A DNA stretch of 64,000 nt, taken from assembly GCF_021432385.1 (NCBI RefSeq), contig NZ_JAEACT010000005.1, positions 124,001 through 188,000 on the forward strand, given 5' to 3'. The stretch's first letter is position 1. Each line of letters opens with the position of its first letter. This document shows, piece by piece, positions 43,418 to 51,433 of this stretch. The notes under the pieces were generated by a model. That model worked only from the letters and a program-made list of their open reading frames with translations, did not search any database and was not told where the DNA came from. This stretch comes from Clostridium hydrogenum (GTDB lineage: Bacteria > Bacillota > Clostridia > Clostridiales > Clostridiaceae). The position numbers were made by a program, and so were the translations under genes.

Positions 43418-43927
43418 TTAAAATGGTAATAAGATTATTATTATATTAGTCAAAATCCAATTTACATCTTCAGGCATTCCCATTGCTCTAAATGTTCTTG
43501 TTAGAAAATCTTGAATTGAATTAGATATACTTAAAAATTGGTTTGCAACTTTCATAAAGCCATCTAATTCAAGGTATTTTCTTAATGGGCCTGGAACTTT
43601 TGATACTATAGTAGTCCAATGTTCTACTATCCATTTAAAGGCTTTTTTCACTACTACGGTTGCAGCACTATTAGGATGAATCTCCTTATTTAAAGTACTG
43701 CCATTTATAGATTTGGCTATAGAAGATATACTGTACTTAACACCATTAATCTCAAAAGCATCTTTGTTTATTATTTTAATCTTGTCCTTATTTGAAGCAG
43801 AAGAGTATGTAGCCGAAGTGCTTTTTGAAGCCGCTTTGGCATCATAAACTGAAGTTAATATTAAAGATGCTCCCATTGTTATAGCTAAAGTTAAAGCTAT
43901 AGTTTGAACTATGTGTCTACTTTTCAT
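43418..43927 (-). CDS. Secreted protein of unknown function with hydrophobic C-terminus
   Basis: 169 residues. A signal peptide (to about residue 33, ending YDAKA) precedes a serine-rich stretch, a short EINGVKYSISSIAKS segment, and a C-terminal region with KWIVEHWTTIVSKVPGPLRKYL and a final WILTNIIIILLPF. I do not recognise a family. The size, export signal and hydrophobic or amphipathic C-terminus could fit a bacteriocin-like or surface peptide, but no immunity or export gene is adjacent. Good ribosome site (GAGGG) before the ATG. Confidence 0.65.
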   Translation of the reverse strand: MKSRHIVQTIALTLAITMGASLILTSVYDAKAASKSTSATYSSASNKDKIKIINKDAFEINGVKYSISSIAKSINGSTLNKEIHPNSAATVVVKKAFKWIVEHWTTIVSKVPGPLRKYLELDGFMKVANQFLSISNSIQDFLTRTFRAMGMPEDVNWILTNIIIILLPF

Positions 43928-44346
43928 AATACCATCCCTCTTATAATATATTTAATTAATTATAATTAAATATATTATACTATTATATTGTATTTAATAC
44001 AATAAATTACATAAATATATAATAAAAAATAATACAAAATAAAAAATGCAATTTAGCTTTATAACTAAATTGCATTTACTTCTTTAGCTCCAACTTACGG
44101 TAAGGAATCAATTAAAATCGGCAAAATGGTGCCTAATGAAATAAGACTTCCACCGCTTTTTTATATTTTAAAAAGGTATATTTGCAAAAACAAATTACAC
44201 ACTTGTTGTTTTGGGGCTTAACACATCTCTGAGAATTTCAGATATGGTTAATTTAACTTGGGGTGATGTTTTTGACTTTCATGATAAACACATCTTTTGA
44301 TACTGAAGTATATTTCTTTCTTATTACATTTCAAGTATTGAAAAAA
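43928..44346. other. AT-rich intergenic stretch with one hairpin
   Basis: AAATGCAATTTAG and CTAAATTGCATTT (44045-44077) form a hairpin flanked by A and T runs, a possible terminator in either direction. Nothing else is recognised here. Confidence 0.5.
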
Positions 44347-45726
44347 CTATATACTAGCTTTCATACTAAAATCCTGGTTTTTAGTGCAAGCGTTTATTTG
44401 TTTTTGAATCTTAAAAGCGAGAGCTACTGTAAAAATTGTAGCAAGTATATCAGCAATAGGTTGGGCAAAGATGATTCCATTTAATCCAAAGGCTTTAGGT
44501 AAAATAAGTATTAAAGGAATAAAGAAAATACCTTGTCTTGAGATACTGGCAAGCATGCCCTTTAAAGCTTTTCCCAAGGATAAAAATACGGTGGCATATA
44601 TAAATTGAACTCCAAAGGTTACATATGTTAAGCTGTTTGCTCGCAGGGCATCCGTTCCTATTGAAATAACAGAGGCATCATTACTAAATATAGAAATAAT
44701 TTGCTTTGTAAATATGAGAAAAATGGCTTCAATGACTATACAAAATATAGTTGACCATTTCAGAGAAATAAAAATTGCTTCTTTTACTCGAGCATAATTT
44801 TTAGCACCATAGTTAAAACCTATAAATGGTTGAGTGCCTTTTGCATATCCAAAAATAACATAAGAGCCAAGGGCAATAATTCTAGTCATAACGCCCATTG
44901 TAGCAACGGCAGAATCACCATAGTGACTTGCAGCTGCATTTGTAAGTGACATTGCAGAAATCGATAATAATTGAAAAAAAAGCACTGCTATTCCTATTTT
45001 AAATATCTCGCTATAAATTTCCTTGCTAGGGCAAAATTGTTTTATAGAAATATGTAAATTACTTTTGCCAGAAGAGATGTACCAAATATAAAAGATAGTT
45101 GTAACAGCTTGAGCAAGTACAGTTGCAATTGCAGAGCCTTGAATCCCGAGATTAAAACTATATATGAATATTGGTTCTAAAATGGTGTTTAGTACTGCGC
45201 CTGTAAGCATTGCAGTCATACTAATTTTGGTAGCTCCTTCAGAGGATACGATATTATTCATAGCCACATTTATAACATTGAAAATAGAACCTGGAATATA
45301 AATAATAGCGAATTCATGTGCGTAAGGTAAGATTGTTGAAGTTGAGCCAAGAAGAACAAGAAGTTTATCTAGAAAACATAAAATTAAAATTATTACTATT
45401 GAGCCTACAATAATACTAGAAGTTAGTGCAGTTGAAGCTGTACGATTTGCTTGCTTGTTGTTTTTTTGACCAAGTAGCCTTGATATATAGGATGCAGAAC
45501 CGCTTCCAAAGGTAAGCCCTAGGCCAAGAATTAATTGTAAAATTGGATATGAAATTGATACAGCACCCATCTCGCTTGTTCCAAGTCTACCAACAAAAAT
45601 TGCATCCACAACATTGTAGAGGGAAGTAATAAATAGACCAAGAATAGTTGGAATTCCAAGTGAAAACAATACTTTTGTAATATTACCTTCATTTATTAGT
45701 TTAATTTTATCATTTTTTGAATTCAT
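44347..45726 (-). CDS. MATE family efflux transporter
   Basis: 459 residues with twelve membrane helices in two halves. The first half carries SLGIPTILGLFITSLYNVVDAIFVGRLG, in part LYNVVDAIFVGRLG, and the family GxGxGSGSASYISRLLG region (FGSGSASYISRLLGQ). The second half has FGYAKGTQPFIGFNYGAKNY. Such proteins exchange drugs or toxic metabolites for sodium ions or protons. The MarR gene 170 bases upstream and a shared operator-like sequence suggest drug- or metabolite-induced expression. GGAGG precedes the ATG. Confidence 0.92.
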   Translation of the reverse strand: MNSKNDKIKLINEGNITKVLFSLGIPTILGLFITSLYNVVDAIFVGRLGTSEMGAVSISYPILQLILGLGLTFGSGSASYISRLLGQKNNKQANRTASTALTSSIIVGSIVIILILCFLDKLLVLLGSTSTILPYAHEFAIIYIPGSIFNVINVAMNNIVSSEGATKISMTAMLTGAVLNTILEPIFIYSFNLGIQGSAIATVLAQAVTTIFYIWYISSGKSNLHISIKQFCPSKEIYSEIFKIGIAVLFFQLLSISAMSLTNAAASHYGDSAVATMGVMTRIIALGSYVIFGYAKGTQPFIGFNYGAKNYARVKEAIFISLKWSTIFCIVIEAIFLIFTKQIISIFSNDASVISIGTDALRANSLTYVTFGVQFIYATVFLSLGKALKGMLASISRQGIFFIPLILILPKAFGLNGIIFAQPIADILATIFTVALAFKIQKQINACTKNQDFSMKASI

Positions 45727-45795
45727 TTTTATAAAATCCTCCTTTTGTTATAAGAATAATAGGGTATATATGCTATACACTTTTAACAAAATTTA

Positions 45796-45818
45796 AAGCG
45801 TATAGCATCTAAACGCTT
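45796..45818. promoter_or_regulatory. MarR-type operator before the MATE gene
   Basis: The minus strand reads AAGCGTTTAGATGC followed by TATACGCTT, with AAGCGT/ACGCTT ends. The same AAGCGTTTAG block recurs before the MarR gene. Confidence 0.6.
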
Positions 45819-45895
45819 GGCGTAAAAAATTATGAAGAGCAATTAATAGAAAATTAGCTAAAATCTTTGTTTCTTACTTTATTTATAATTAGCAA

Positions 45896-46366
45896 TTAAT
45901 CCTTGTCGCGTAATTTTCTATATCTTTCTTCAAAGGAATTTAAAAAGTATTTTAAAAATTCTATATTGTCTTTGGAAGCATCTTTTATAATATCTTGAAC
46001 CATTAAATCAAGTGTATTATGAAGTTCTTGATGATTTGCTTCAGCAACTTCGCCTTTAGGAGTTAAACTAAGTGATAATTTAGATAGATTATGAGAATTA
46101 GTTTCTTTTATTATAAAGCCCTTTTTATTAAGCTTATTTACAATTTGTGATACGGCTCCTTTCGTTACACCTAGTTTATCAGCTATTCCAGTTATATGAA
46201 TACCTTCATTTTCTTTTATAATTGTTAACATATGAATTTCAGCATTAAATAAAGGTGTGTCTGTTCCATAGCAGCGAGTTTTTTTATGAAATTCATCGAA
46301 ATTATAAAGTATTCTTAGTAAAATGTAGCTTATTTTATTTTTATTATTATTATGAATATTCATCAT
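45896..46366 (-). CDS. MarR family transcription regulator
   Basis: 156 residues with the winged helix of MarR proteins: GTDTPLFNAEIHMLTII, then GIADKLGVTKGAVSQIVNKLNKKGFI (in part: GVTKGAVSQIVNKLNKKGF) and the wing around LSLSLTPKGE. Long helices at both ends would give the dimer. It probably represses itself and the adjacent MATE pump. ATG 46366 or 46363 can start it; no strong ribosome site is visible because the operator lies immediately upstream. Confidence 0.9.
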   Translation of the reverse strand: MMNIHNNNKNKISYILLRILYNFDEFHKKTRCYGTDTPLFNAEIHMLTIIKENEGIHITGIADKLGVTKGAVSQIVNKLNKKGFIIKETNSHNLSKLSLSLTPKGEVAEANHQELHNTLDLMVQDIIKDASKDNIEFLKYFLNSFEERYRKLRDKD

Positions 46367-46369
46367 ACT

Positions 46370-46394
46370 AAGAGTATATAGCTGCTAAACGCTT
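46370..46394. promoter_or_regulatory. MarR-type operator before the regulator's own gene
   Basis: The minus strand has AAGCGTTTAGCAGC followed by TATATACTCTT, matching the left two thirds of the MATE operator. It touches the start codon region. Confidence 0.55.
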
Positions 46395-46425
46395 TTGTCA
46401 ACTTTTTGCTTATTGATTAAATAAC

Positions 46426-46989
46426 CTAATTGGCAAATAAAATTGCCTGCATATTATTTGCTAATTCTAAAGCACCATCACTTTCATCAAGTTCAAGCCA
46501 CAATTCAAATGAGGTTAATACATATGATGCATAATGACGGCATATATATTCATTTGAAATATTGAATTTACTTTTGAAATTTTCATTTAATAAAAAATCC
46601 ATGCAGCCTTTTATTAAAAGATTCTCTAAATTACTATGTAAATCGGCAAATTCTGTATGTACATTTAACAAGGCTAGTATCTTAGTTTTTTCTTTTGAAA
46701 GGTGCTTTAGCATACCAGAAAATGTTGTTGTAAAATCATTTATATTATTTAAATTAAATCTAATTTTAATATATGGTTTAAATTCATTTGAGAGTTCCTC
46801 AACCATTTTATTAAGTAAGTCATATTTGTCACTGTAGTGATCATAAAAGGTTGAACGACCAATTAATGCTTCATCGCATATATTTTGAACTGTAATATCT
46901 TTGAAGTTTTTTTCTAGTAGTAGATTACAAAAGGCATTTTTTATATTTTCATTTGTTTTTACGATTCTTAAATCAGTTTTACTAATCAT
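46426..46989 (-). CDS. TetR family transcription regulator
   Basis: 187 residues. The N-terminal helix-turn-helix reads ITVQNICDEALIGRSTFYDHYSDKYDLL, in part IGRSTFYDHYSDKYDLL. The C-terminal helices form a ligand domain similar to TetR_C_33/DhaS-type regulators (HYASYVLTSFELWLE). ATG 46989 is chosen over TTG 46992, because GGAGG is six bases before it. It is divergent from the alpha/beta hydrolase gene, a likely target. AATCTA...TAGATT (about 47023-47047) upstream may be its operator. Confidence 0.88.
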   Translation of the reverse strand: MISKTDLRIVKTNENIKNAFCNLLLEKNFKDITVQNICDEALIGRSTFYDHYSDKYDLLNKMVEELSNEFKPYIKIRFNLNNINDFTTTFSGMLKHLSKEKTKILALLNVHTEFADLHSNLENLLIKGCMDFLLNENFKSKFNISNEYICRHYASYVLTSFELWLELDESDGALELANNMQAILFAN

Positions 46990-47170
46990 CAAAGTCCTCC
47001 ATAAAATAAAAATTTAAATAAATCTAATACATATTTTAATAGATTAAATTGTAAAGATAAAGAGATATTCCTAAATTAGTAGTTACTTTATAGAATAACT
47101 GTGAGATATCATACATTTTTGACTCTTGTGTATGATAAGCTTCAAAACATAAATAAAGTGGTTCTTTATA

Positions 47171-47185
47171 TGAAAATGATTATCA
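47171..47185. promoter_or_regulatory. Fur-box-like sequence before the alpha/beta hydrolase
   Basis: TGAAAATGATTATCA agrees with the 7-1-7 Fur consensus TGATAATNATTATCA at all but one defined position. It lies 50 bases before the hydrolase start. Confidence 0.5.
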
Positions 47186-47234
47186 CTTATAATTGAGATA
47201 AAGTTTCTAATAGATATTTAAGGAGTGATTTACA

Positions 47235-48347
47235 ATGTTTAAAAAATATTTAGAGAATGAACAATTTAATCTTCAGATCAATCGTTTTTTTGGAAAGTTT
47301 AATGATAGCAAAATTCAAGAATGTATTGAAAATATACTACCAAAGTTAATAAGCACAGATGCGTGGTATAGAGAATGGAGGAAGTTTGCAGAAGAAAGTG
47401 AAGCAAATAAAAACTTTGAATTGGCGGCTGCTGCTTATGAAGCAGGAGATTTTTATTTGACAGAAAATGATTCTAATAAGCTTCATATGTATAATAAGTA
47501 TATAGAAAATGTTTATAAATATTATAAGGAAGCATCGTTTCCAATCGAAAGTTTTAAGATTCCTTATGAAAATTCATTTATGCCAGCTATACGTATGACC
47601 TTTAATAAAAATTATTCGAAGACATTACTTGTACATGGAGGCTATGATGGTTATATGGAAGAAATAGTACCAGTTATGTTTCTTCTTAAGGATTCAGGAT
47701 ATAATCTTATTCTTTTTGATGGACCTGGACAAGGTGGAGCACTTGTGAATGGACTAAGATTTATTCATAATTGGGAAAAGCCTGTATCCACTGTTTTAGA
47801 TTATTTTCATCTAAAAGAGGCAAGCTTATTAGGAATTTCATGGGGTGGATATCTTTGCATGAGAGCTGCTGCATTTGAAAAGAGAATTAAAAAAGTAATT
47901 TGTTATGATATATTTTATCGAGGACTAGATACTATGTTTATATCAAAGGAATTAAAAGCATTAGAAAAGATGTTTGCAAGTGGGGAGAAAGATAAGGTAA
48001 ATACTTTTGCATTATCAAAGATGAAGGATGATATTGATACTAGTTGGAAGTTCAATAAGGGAATGGAGAAGACAGGAACAAAGAATCCATATGATTTTCT
48101 TAAGGCTATTGAATTACATACACTTGAGGGTATAGAAAATCTTATAGATCAGGATGTGTTACTTTTAGCTGGGGATGAGGACCAATATGTACCTATTGAA
48201 CAGATGGCTATATTAGAAAAAAGATTAGTAAATGCAAAATCTATAACAAAGAAAGTGTTCACCAGAGAAACAGGTGGAGAACAACATTGTCAAGCAGGAA
48301 GGGTAGATTTAGCTTATGCTGAAATGAATAAATTTCTTACGAAATAG
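47235..48347 (+). CDS. Alpha/beta hydrolase (FrsA/DUF1100-like)
   Basis: 370 residues: a helical N-terminal part (1-110) and an alpha/beta hydrolase domain. The nucleophile elbow is GISWGG (Ser202), preceded by LLVHGGYDGY and FDGPGQGG. The acid is in GDEDQYV (314 or 316), and the histidine is in GGEQHCQ (351). This resembles the FrsA and 2,6-dihydropseudooxynicotine hydrolase group, which cleaves C-C or ester bonds. The substrate is unknown. A Fur-box-like site upstream raises the idea of an iron-linked role such as siderophore hydrolysis, without other support. GGAG precedes the ATG. Confidence 0.82.
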   Translation: MFKKYLENEQFNLQINRFFGKFNDSKIQECIENILPKLISTDAWYREWRKFAEESEANKNFELAAAAYEAGDFYLTENDSNKLHMYNKYIENVYKYYKEASFPIESFKIPYENSFMPAIRMTFNKNYSKTLLVHGGYDGYMEEIVPVMFLLKDSGYNLILFDGPGQGGALVNGLRFIHNWEKPVSTVLDYFHLKEASLLGISWGGYLCMRAAAFEKRIKKVICYDIFYRGLDTMFISKELKALEKMFASGEKDKVNTFALSKMKDDIDTSWKFNKGMEKTGTKNPYDFLKAIELHTLEGIENLIDQDVLLLAGDEDQYVPIEQMAILEKRLVNAKSITKKVFTRETGGEQHCQAGRVDLAYAEMNKFLTK

Positions 48348-48407
48348 ATATTTGTAGTTGAGCTAGTTTTACTATATATAAATTAAACAGATGAAAAAAT
48401 ATTATAG

Positions 48408-48449
48408 ACTGCGGTTATAAAATTAATTTTGTAACCGCAAGTTTTTTTT
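48408..48449 (+). terminator. Terminator after the alpha/beta hydrolase
   Basis: TGCGGTTATAAAATT pairs with AATTTTGTAACCGCA and is followed by eight T residues. Confidence 0.92.
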
Positions 48450-48576
48450 GCAAAAAAATTATTCGATGGCAAATGTATACTATTTACTGCTAAAGTACAG
48501 CTTAATACTGTTATTATTGTATAAACTAATATTTAGCGGTATAATATTGGTAAAGTTATAAAGAAGGTGGAAGCTT

Positions 48577-48999
48577 ATGAATGATGATATTCTAAATCTT
48601 GAACAAGCAATCGAATTTTTAGGTGTCAGCGAAAAAACTCTTATAAAGCTGCTTCGAGAAGAGCACATTCCTGCACGTAAAATTGGTCGTGAATGGCGAT
48701 TTAGTAAAGAGGCATTAATTAAATGGATTGCAGCTGGGGATTCAACTAATTATATAAATCAGAATGACCTGTATATGGTTTCTAAGGATACAGTTGGTGA
48801 AGCTAAAGTTTTATTCAAAAAAATAGAAGAAGCTATCTTGGGTATAGAGGAAAATGATAATAATCTCAAGAGTGTACTAAAGGACCTTGAGAGGGATATT
48901 ACAATTCCTAAAGATGCTTCGCTTCGTATTAGTTATAAGCAGCAAAGGGAAATTGAAAAATTAGAATTTAAGATTTTTTGGGGGTTAAGGGGGGAATAA
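48577..48999 (+). CDS. Excisionase-type helix-turn-helix protein
   Basis: 140 residues. Residues 6-52 are a MerR/excisionase-like domain (LNLEQAIEFLGVSEKTLIKLL, GREWRFSKEALIKWI), as in the helix-turn-helix 17 family. A helical tail with KVLFKKIEEAILGIEEND and ISYKQQREIEKLEFK follows, probably a coiled coil. Such proteins outside phages often act as regulators. No integrase is adjacent. It overlaps or nearly touches the next gene (two bases between), so it may control or be coupled to the transporter. GGTGG precedes the ATG. Confidence 0.8.
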   Translation: MNDDILNLEQAIEFLGVSEKTLIKLLREEHIPARKIGREWRFSKEALIKWIAAGDSTNYINQNDLYMVSKDTVGEAKVLFKKIEEAILGIEENDNNLKSVLKDLERDITIPKDASLRISYKQQREIEKLEFKIFWGLRGE

Positions 49000-49001
49000 A
49001 A

Positions 49002-49862
49002 ATGTGGATTTTTTTTGCCTTTGGTTCAGCTTTGTTCGCAGGTGCGACAGCTATTTTAGCGAAAGTTGGAATAAAAAACACAGATTCTAACTTGGCTACA
49101 GCAATCCGCACAATTGTTGTTCTTGTATTTTCTTGGCTCATAGTCTTTGTTGTTGGATCACAGCATACAATCAATTCTATTTCAAATTATACACTTGTAT
49201 TTTTAATTCTATCCGGTTGTGCTACTGGTGCATCTTGGTTGTGCTACTTTAAAGCTCTGCAACTTGGTGATGTAAATAAAATTACGCCTATTGATAAGAG
49301 TAGTGCTATTCTAACTATTATTTTGGCATTTTTCTTTTTAGGGGAAAAAGCTACACCAATTATGGGGCTGGGAGTACTCGTATTTGCTATTGGAACCTAT
49401 CTTATGATACAAAGAAAAGAATCAAAAGCACAGGATGTTAAGGGAAATTTATGGCTTTTTTATGCAGTCCTTTCTGCTGTATTTGCATCTTTAACTTCAA
49501 TACTTGGTAAAATAGGAATACAAGGTGTGGAATCAAATCTAGGAACGGCAATTCGTACTATTGTGGTGCTAATAATGGCTTGGGTAGTTGTTTTTATTCA
49601 GAAAAAGCATACTATGATAAAGAATATTGATAGGAAAAGTTGGGTATTTATAATACTGTCTGGCGTTGCGACTGGTCTTTCGTGGCTGTGTTATTATCAT
49701 GCCTTGCAAACAGGTAAAGCTAGTTTAGTAGTGCCTATTGATCAATTGAGTATTGTTGTTTCAATTGCATTTTCACGTGTTTTTCTTAAAGAAAGGCTTT
49801 CGGGAAAGGCATTTATTGGTTTGCTGTTAATTATATTGGGAACAATGCTATTGGTGGTTTAG
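49002..49862 (+). CDS. EamA family (DMT) transporter
   Basis: 286 residues with ten membrane helices made of two EamA repeats. The halves are visibly homologous: AILAKVGIKNTDSNLATAIRTIVVL against SILGKIGIQGVESNLGTAIRTIVVL (quoted in part: SNLATAIRTIVVL and SNLGTAIRTIVVL), and SGCATGASWLCYFKALQLGDV against SGVATGLSWLCYYHALQTGKA. They export or import small metabolites. ATG 49002 is chosen because GGGGGGAA precedes it, although the frame is open from 48978. Confidence 0.9.
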   Translation: MWIFFAFGSALFAGATAILAKVGIKNTDSNLATAIRTIVVLVFSWLIVFVVGSQHTINSISNYTLVFLILSGCATGASWLCYFKALQLGDVNKITPIDKSSAILTIILAFFFLGEKATPIMGLGVLVFAIGTYLMIQRKESKAQDVKGNLWLFYAVLSAVFASLTSILGKIGIQGVESNLGTAIRTIVVLIMAWVVVFIQKKHTMIKNIDRKSWVFIILSGVATGLSWLCYYHALQTGKASLVVPIDQLSIVVSIAFSRVFLKERLSGKAFIGLLLIILGTMLLVV

Positions 49863-50018
49863 ACATACTTATATTGTATTCTGCTTTTCAAGTTCAATGG
49901 TATCTATCTATAATACTCTTAAAGAAACTTTTACATAGGAGTATTTTTATAGTAATATATTAATATAAGGTATGGTTAAAAAGTGAGTAAATAATTATTA
50001 ACAAAAGGGGATGAAATT

Positions 50019-50399
50019 ATGGATATAAAAAGCATTATAAAATCAGAAAGCCACACTATAAAGTCAAATGACACTATAGATAAGGCTTTAGAACTTATGG
50101 GGAAGTTTAAGGTTAATGGTATGCCTGTAGTAGATGATGAGAATAATTTAGTAGGAATGGTTGTTAAAGCTGATATATATAGGTTTATGATAAGCCCTGG
50201 ACATTATGATACTTGCCCTGTAGAATGGGTTATGTCAAAATCAGTAATATTTGCTGAGGTAAATGATGATTTATTAGTTGCAGCAAAGAAGTTGAGAGAA
50301 AACGATATCATATCTATGCCAGTAATTGAAAATGGTAAAGTTATAGGAATTATCAGCATAGAAGACTTGTTAGACTACTTTATAGGAAAAGAAGCTTAA
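50019..50399 (+). CDS. Protein with two CBS domains
   Basis: 126 residues, a tandem pair of CBS motifs only: TIDKALELMGKFKVNGMPVVDDENNLVG and LLVAAKKLRENDIISMPVIENGKVIGI (in part: VNGMPVVDDENNLVGMV and IISMPVIENGKVIGIIS). Stand-alone CBS pairs bind adenosine nucleotides and regulate partners. The partner is not evident here. AGGGG precedes the ATG. A family A element follows. Confidence 0.9.
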   Translation: MDIKSIIKSESHTIKSNDTIDKALELMGKFKVNGMPVVDDENNLVGMVVKADIYRFMISPGHYDTCPVEWVMSKSVIFAEVNDDLLVAAKKLRENDIISMPVIENGKVIGIISIEDLLDYFIGKEA

Positions 50400-50410
50400 A
50401 AATAGAAAAC

Positions 50411-50702
50411 ATTATTTAGAGTAGAGAGTAAAGAGTAGAGTGAAGGATACACTTACTAGGGGTTTGGGCATAAGACCATGTAGGTTCTTTAACTTAGTAT
50501 AAGCATTCTCAATAGTAGTGTGATAAAACTTTGTATATTAATAAACTTACGTCAGGTAAATCTTGAACTTAACTGTTGTCAGCTTCACCGACAACAGCAA
50601 TCCTGCTATTGCGTAAGCAATCAAAAATAAGTTTTAATATTTTTCAAAGCGTAGCGGAGAAAAATCATCCTTAACTCTACTCTTTGCTCTCTACTCTGAT
50701 TT
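50411..50702. repeat. Palindromic element A11 with the 100-bp insert
   Basis: GAGTAGAGAGTAAAGAGTAGAG-type arms (given in part) and their complement CTCTACTCTTTGC at the right. The left core is replaced at 50449-50543 by the segment also found in A5. GTTGTCAGC...CGACAAC and ATTGCGTAAGCAAT hairpins are intact. Confidence 0.88.
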
Positions 50703-50788
50703 AACGTTTTGTTCTATTTTAATACACCAATAAAGTAATATAATGTAAAAACTTCAATAAAGTATTATTTTAAAACTTAATATTATAG

Positions 50789-50817
50789 TTGAAATTATAT
50801 TTTTTTAATAGTATAAT
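50789..50817 (+). promoter_or_regulatory. Promoter of tRNA-Ser(GGA) and SRP RNA
   Basis: TTGAAA (50789-50794), 17 bp, TATAAT (50812-50817), 35 bases upstream of the tRNA. Confidence 0.75.
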
Positions 50818-50852
50818 ACTATTGTTACGCAATAAAAGATTAAAAAATATTT

Positions 50853-50942
50853 GGAGAGATGTCTGAGCGGTTTAAGGAGCACGCCTGGAACGCGTGTGTA
50901 GGGGAAACTCTACCGAGGGTTCGAATCCCTCTTTCTCCGCCA
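50853..50942 (+). tRNA. tRNA-Ser (anticodon GGA), CCA encoded
   Basis: Acceptor GGAGAGA/TTTCTCC, anticodon arm CACGC-CTGGAAC-GCGTG with anticodon GGA, long variable arm TGTAGGGGAAACTCTAC, T arm GAGGG-TTCGAAT-CCCTC. CCA is at 50940-50942. It is seven bases upstream of the SRP RNA, an arrangement known in other Firmicutes. Confidence 0.95.
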
Positions 50943-50948
50943 TTTAAT

Positions 50949-51223
50949 CTTTGCTGTGCTAGACGGGGAGTTAGCGGTGCCTTGTACCTGCAATCCGCTA
51001 TAGCAGGGTTTAATTCCCCGAACGAGGCTTTTACTTGTGAGGCCTGCCCTATGTATGTTAGTGTTGAGAACTGGGTCCTACGCAATGGAAATTCATGAAC
51101 CCCGTCAGATCCGGAAGGAAGCAGCGGTAAGTGAACCCTTCCATGTGCCGTAGGGCAACCTGGTTTGAGCTAACTGCATAGGTAACGCTCATAAGTAAAT
51201 GTCGAATTCGGGGTGCACAGCAT
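50949..51223 (+). ncRNA. ffs: Signal recognition particle RNA, large bacterial type
   Basis: About 275 nt. The 5' domain (CTTTGCTGTGCTAGACGGGG) and 3' end (GGGGTGCACAGC) pair as in the Bacillus scRNA Alu-like domain. The conserved helix 8 region is clear: GGGTCCTACGCAATGG, CCGTCAGATCCGGAAGGAAGCAGC, quoted in part as GATCCGGAAGGAAGCAGC, and GTGCCGTAGGGCAACC. It pairs with Ffh to target membrane and secreted proteins. Confidence 0.97.
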
Positions 51224-51248
51224 TCAATAAAATTTATTAAGAATATAT

Positions 51249-51281
51249 AAGATGCTTTACTTTACTAAGCATCTTTTTTTG
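51249..51281 (+). terminator. Terminator of the SRP RNA transcript
   Basis: AAGATGCTT pairs with AAGCATCTT, followed by a T run. Confidence 0.9.
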
Positions 51282-51305
51282 TAGTATTATAAAACTGTAT
51301 ATCTA

Positions 51306-51404
51306 GAGATAAACTGCTTGAAACTTCGAAATTAATTTGTATCAAAATGCCGTCTTCTGGGCATTATGATGCAAATTGATTTTGGTAGTTGAAACTGTAT
51401 ATCT
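51306..51404. repeat. Element B3
   Basis: AGATAAACTGCTTGAAAC at the left and GTAGTTGAAACTGTATATCT at the right, with ATTAATTTGTATCAAAATGCC and GGCATTATGATGCAAATTGAT (in part) pairing in the stem. It ends 30 bases before the dnaX start codon and would be within its leader or promoter region. Confidence 0.8.
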
Positions 51405-51433
51405 ATTATAATTTAAAAGAAGAAGGTGAAAAT

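Noticed and set aside
48577..48999. Excisionase as a sign of a prophage or integrative element
   Set aside because: No integrase, att repeats or phage genes are nearby; the protein has a long helical tail and sits directly before a transporter gene.
50840..51098. Open frames on both strands across tRNA-Ser(GGA) and SRP RNA
   Set aside because: They lie fully on two structured RNA genes and have no ribosome site.
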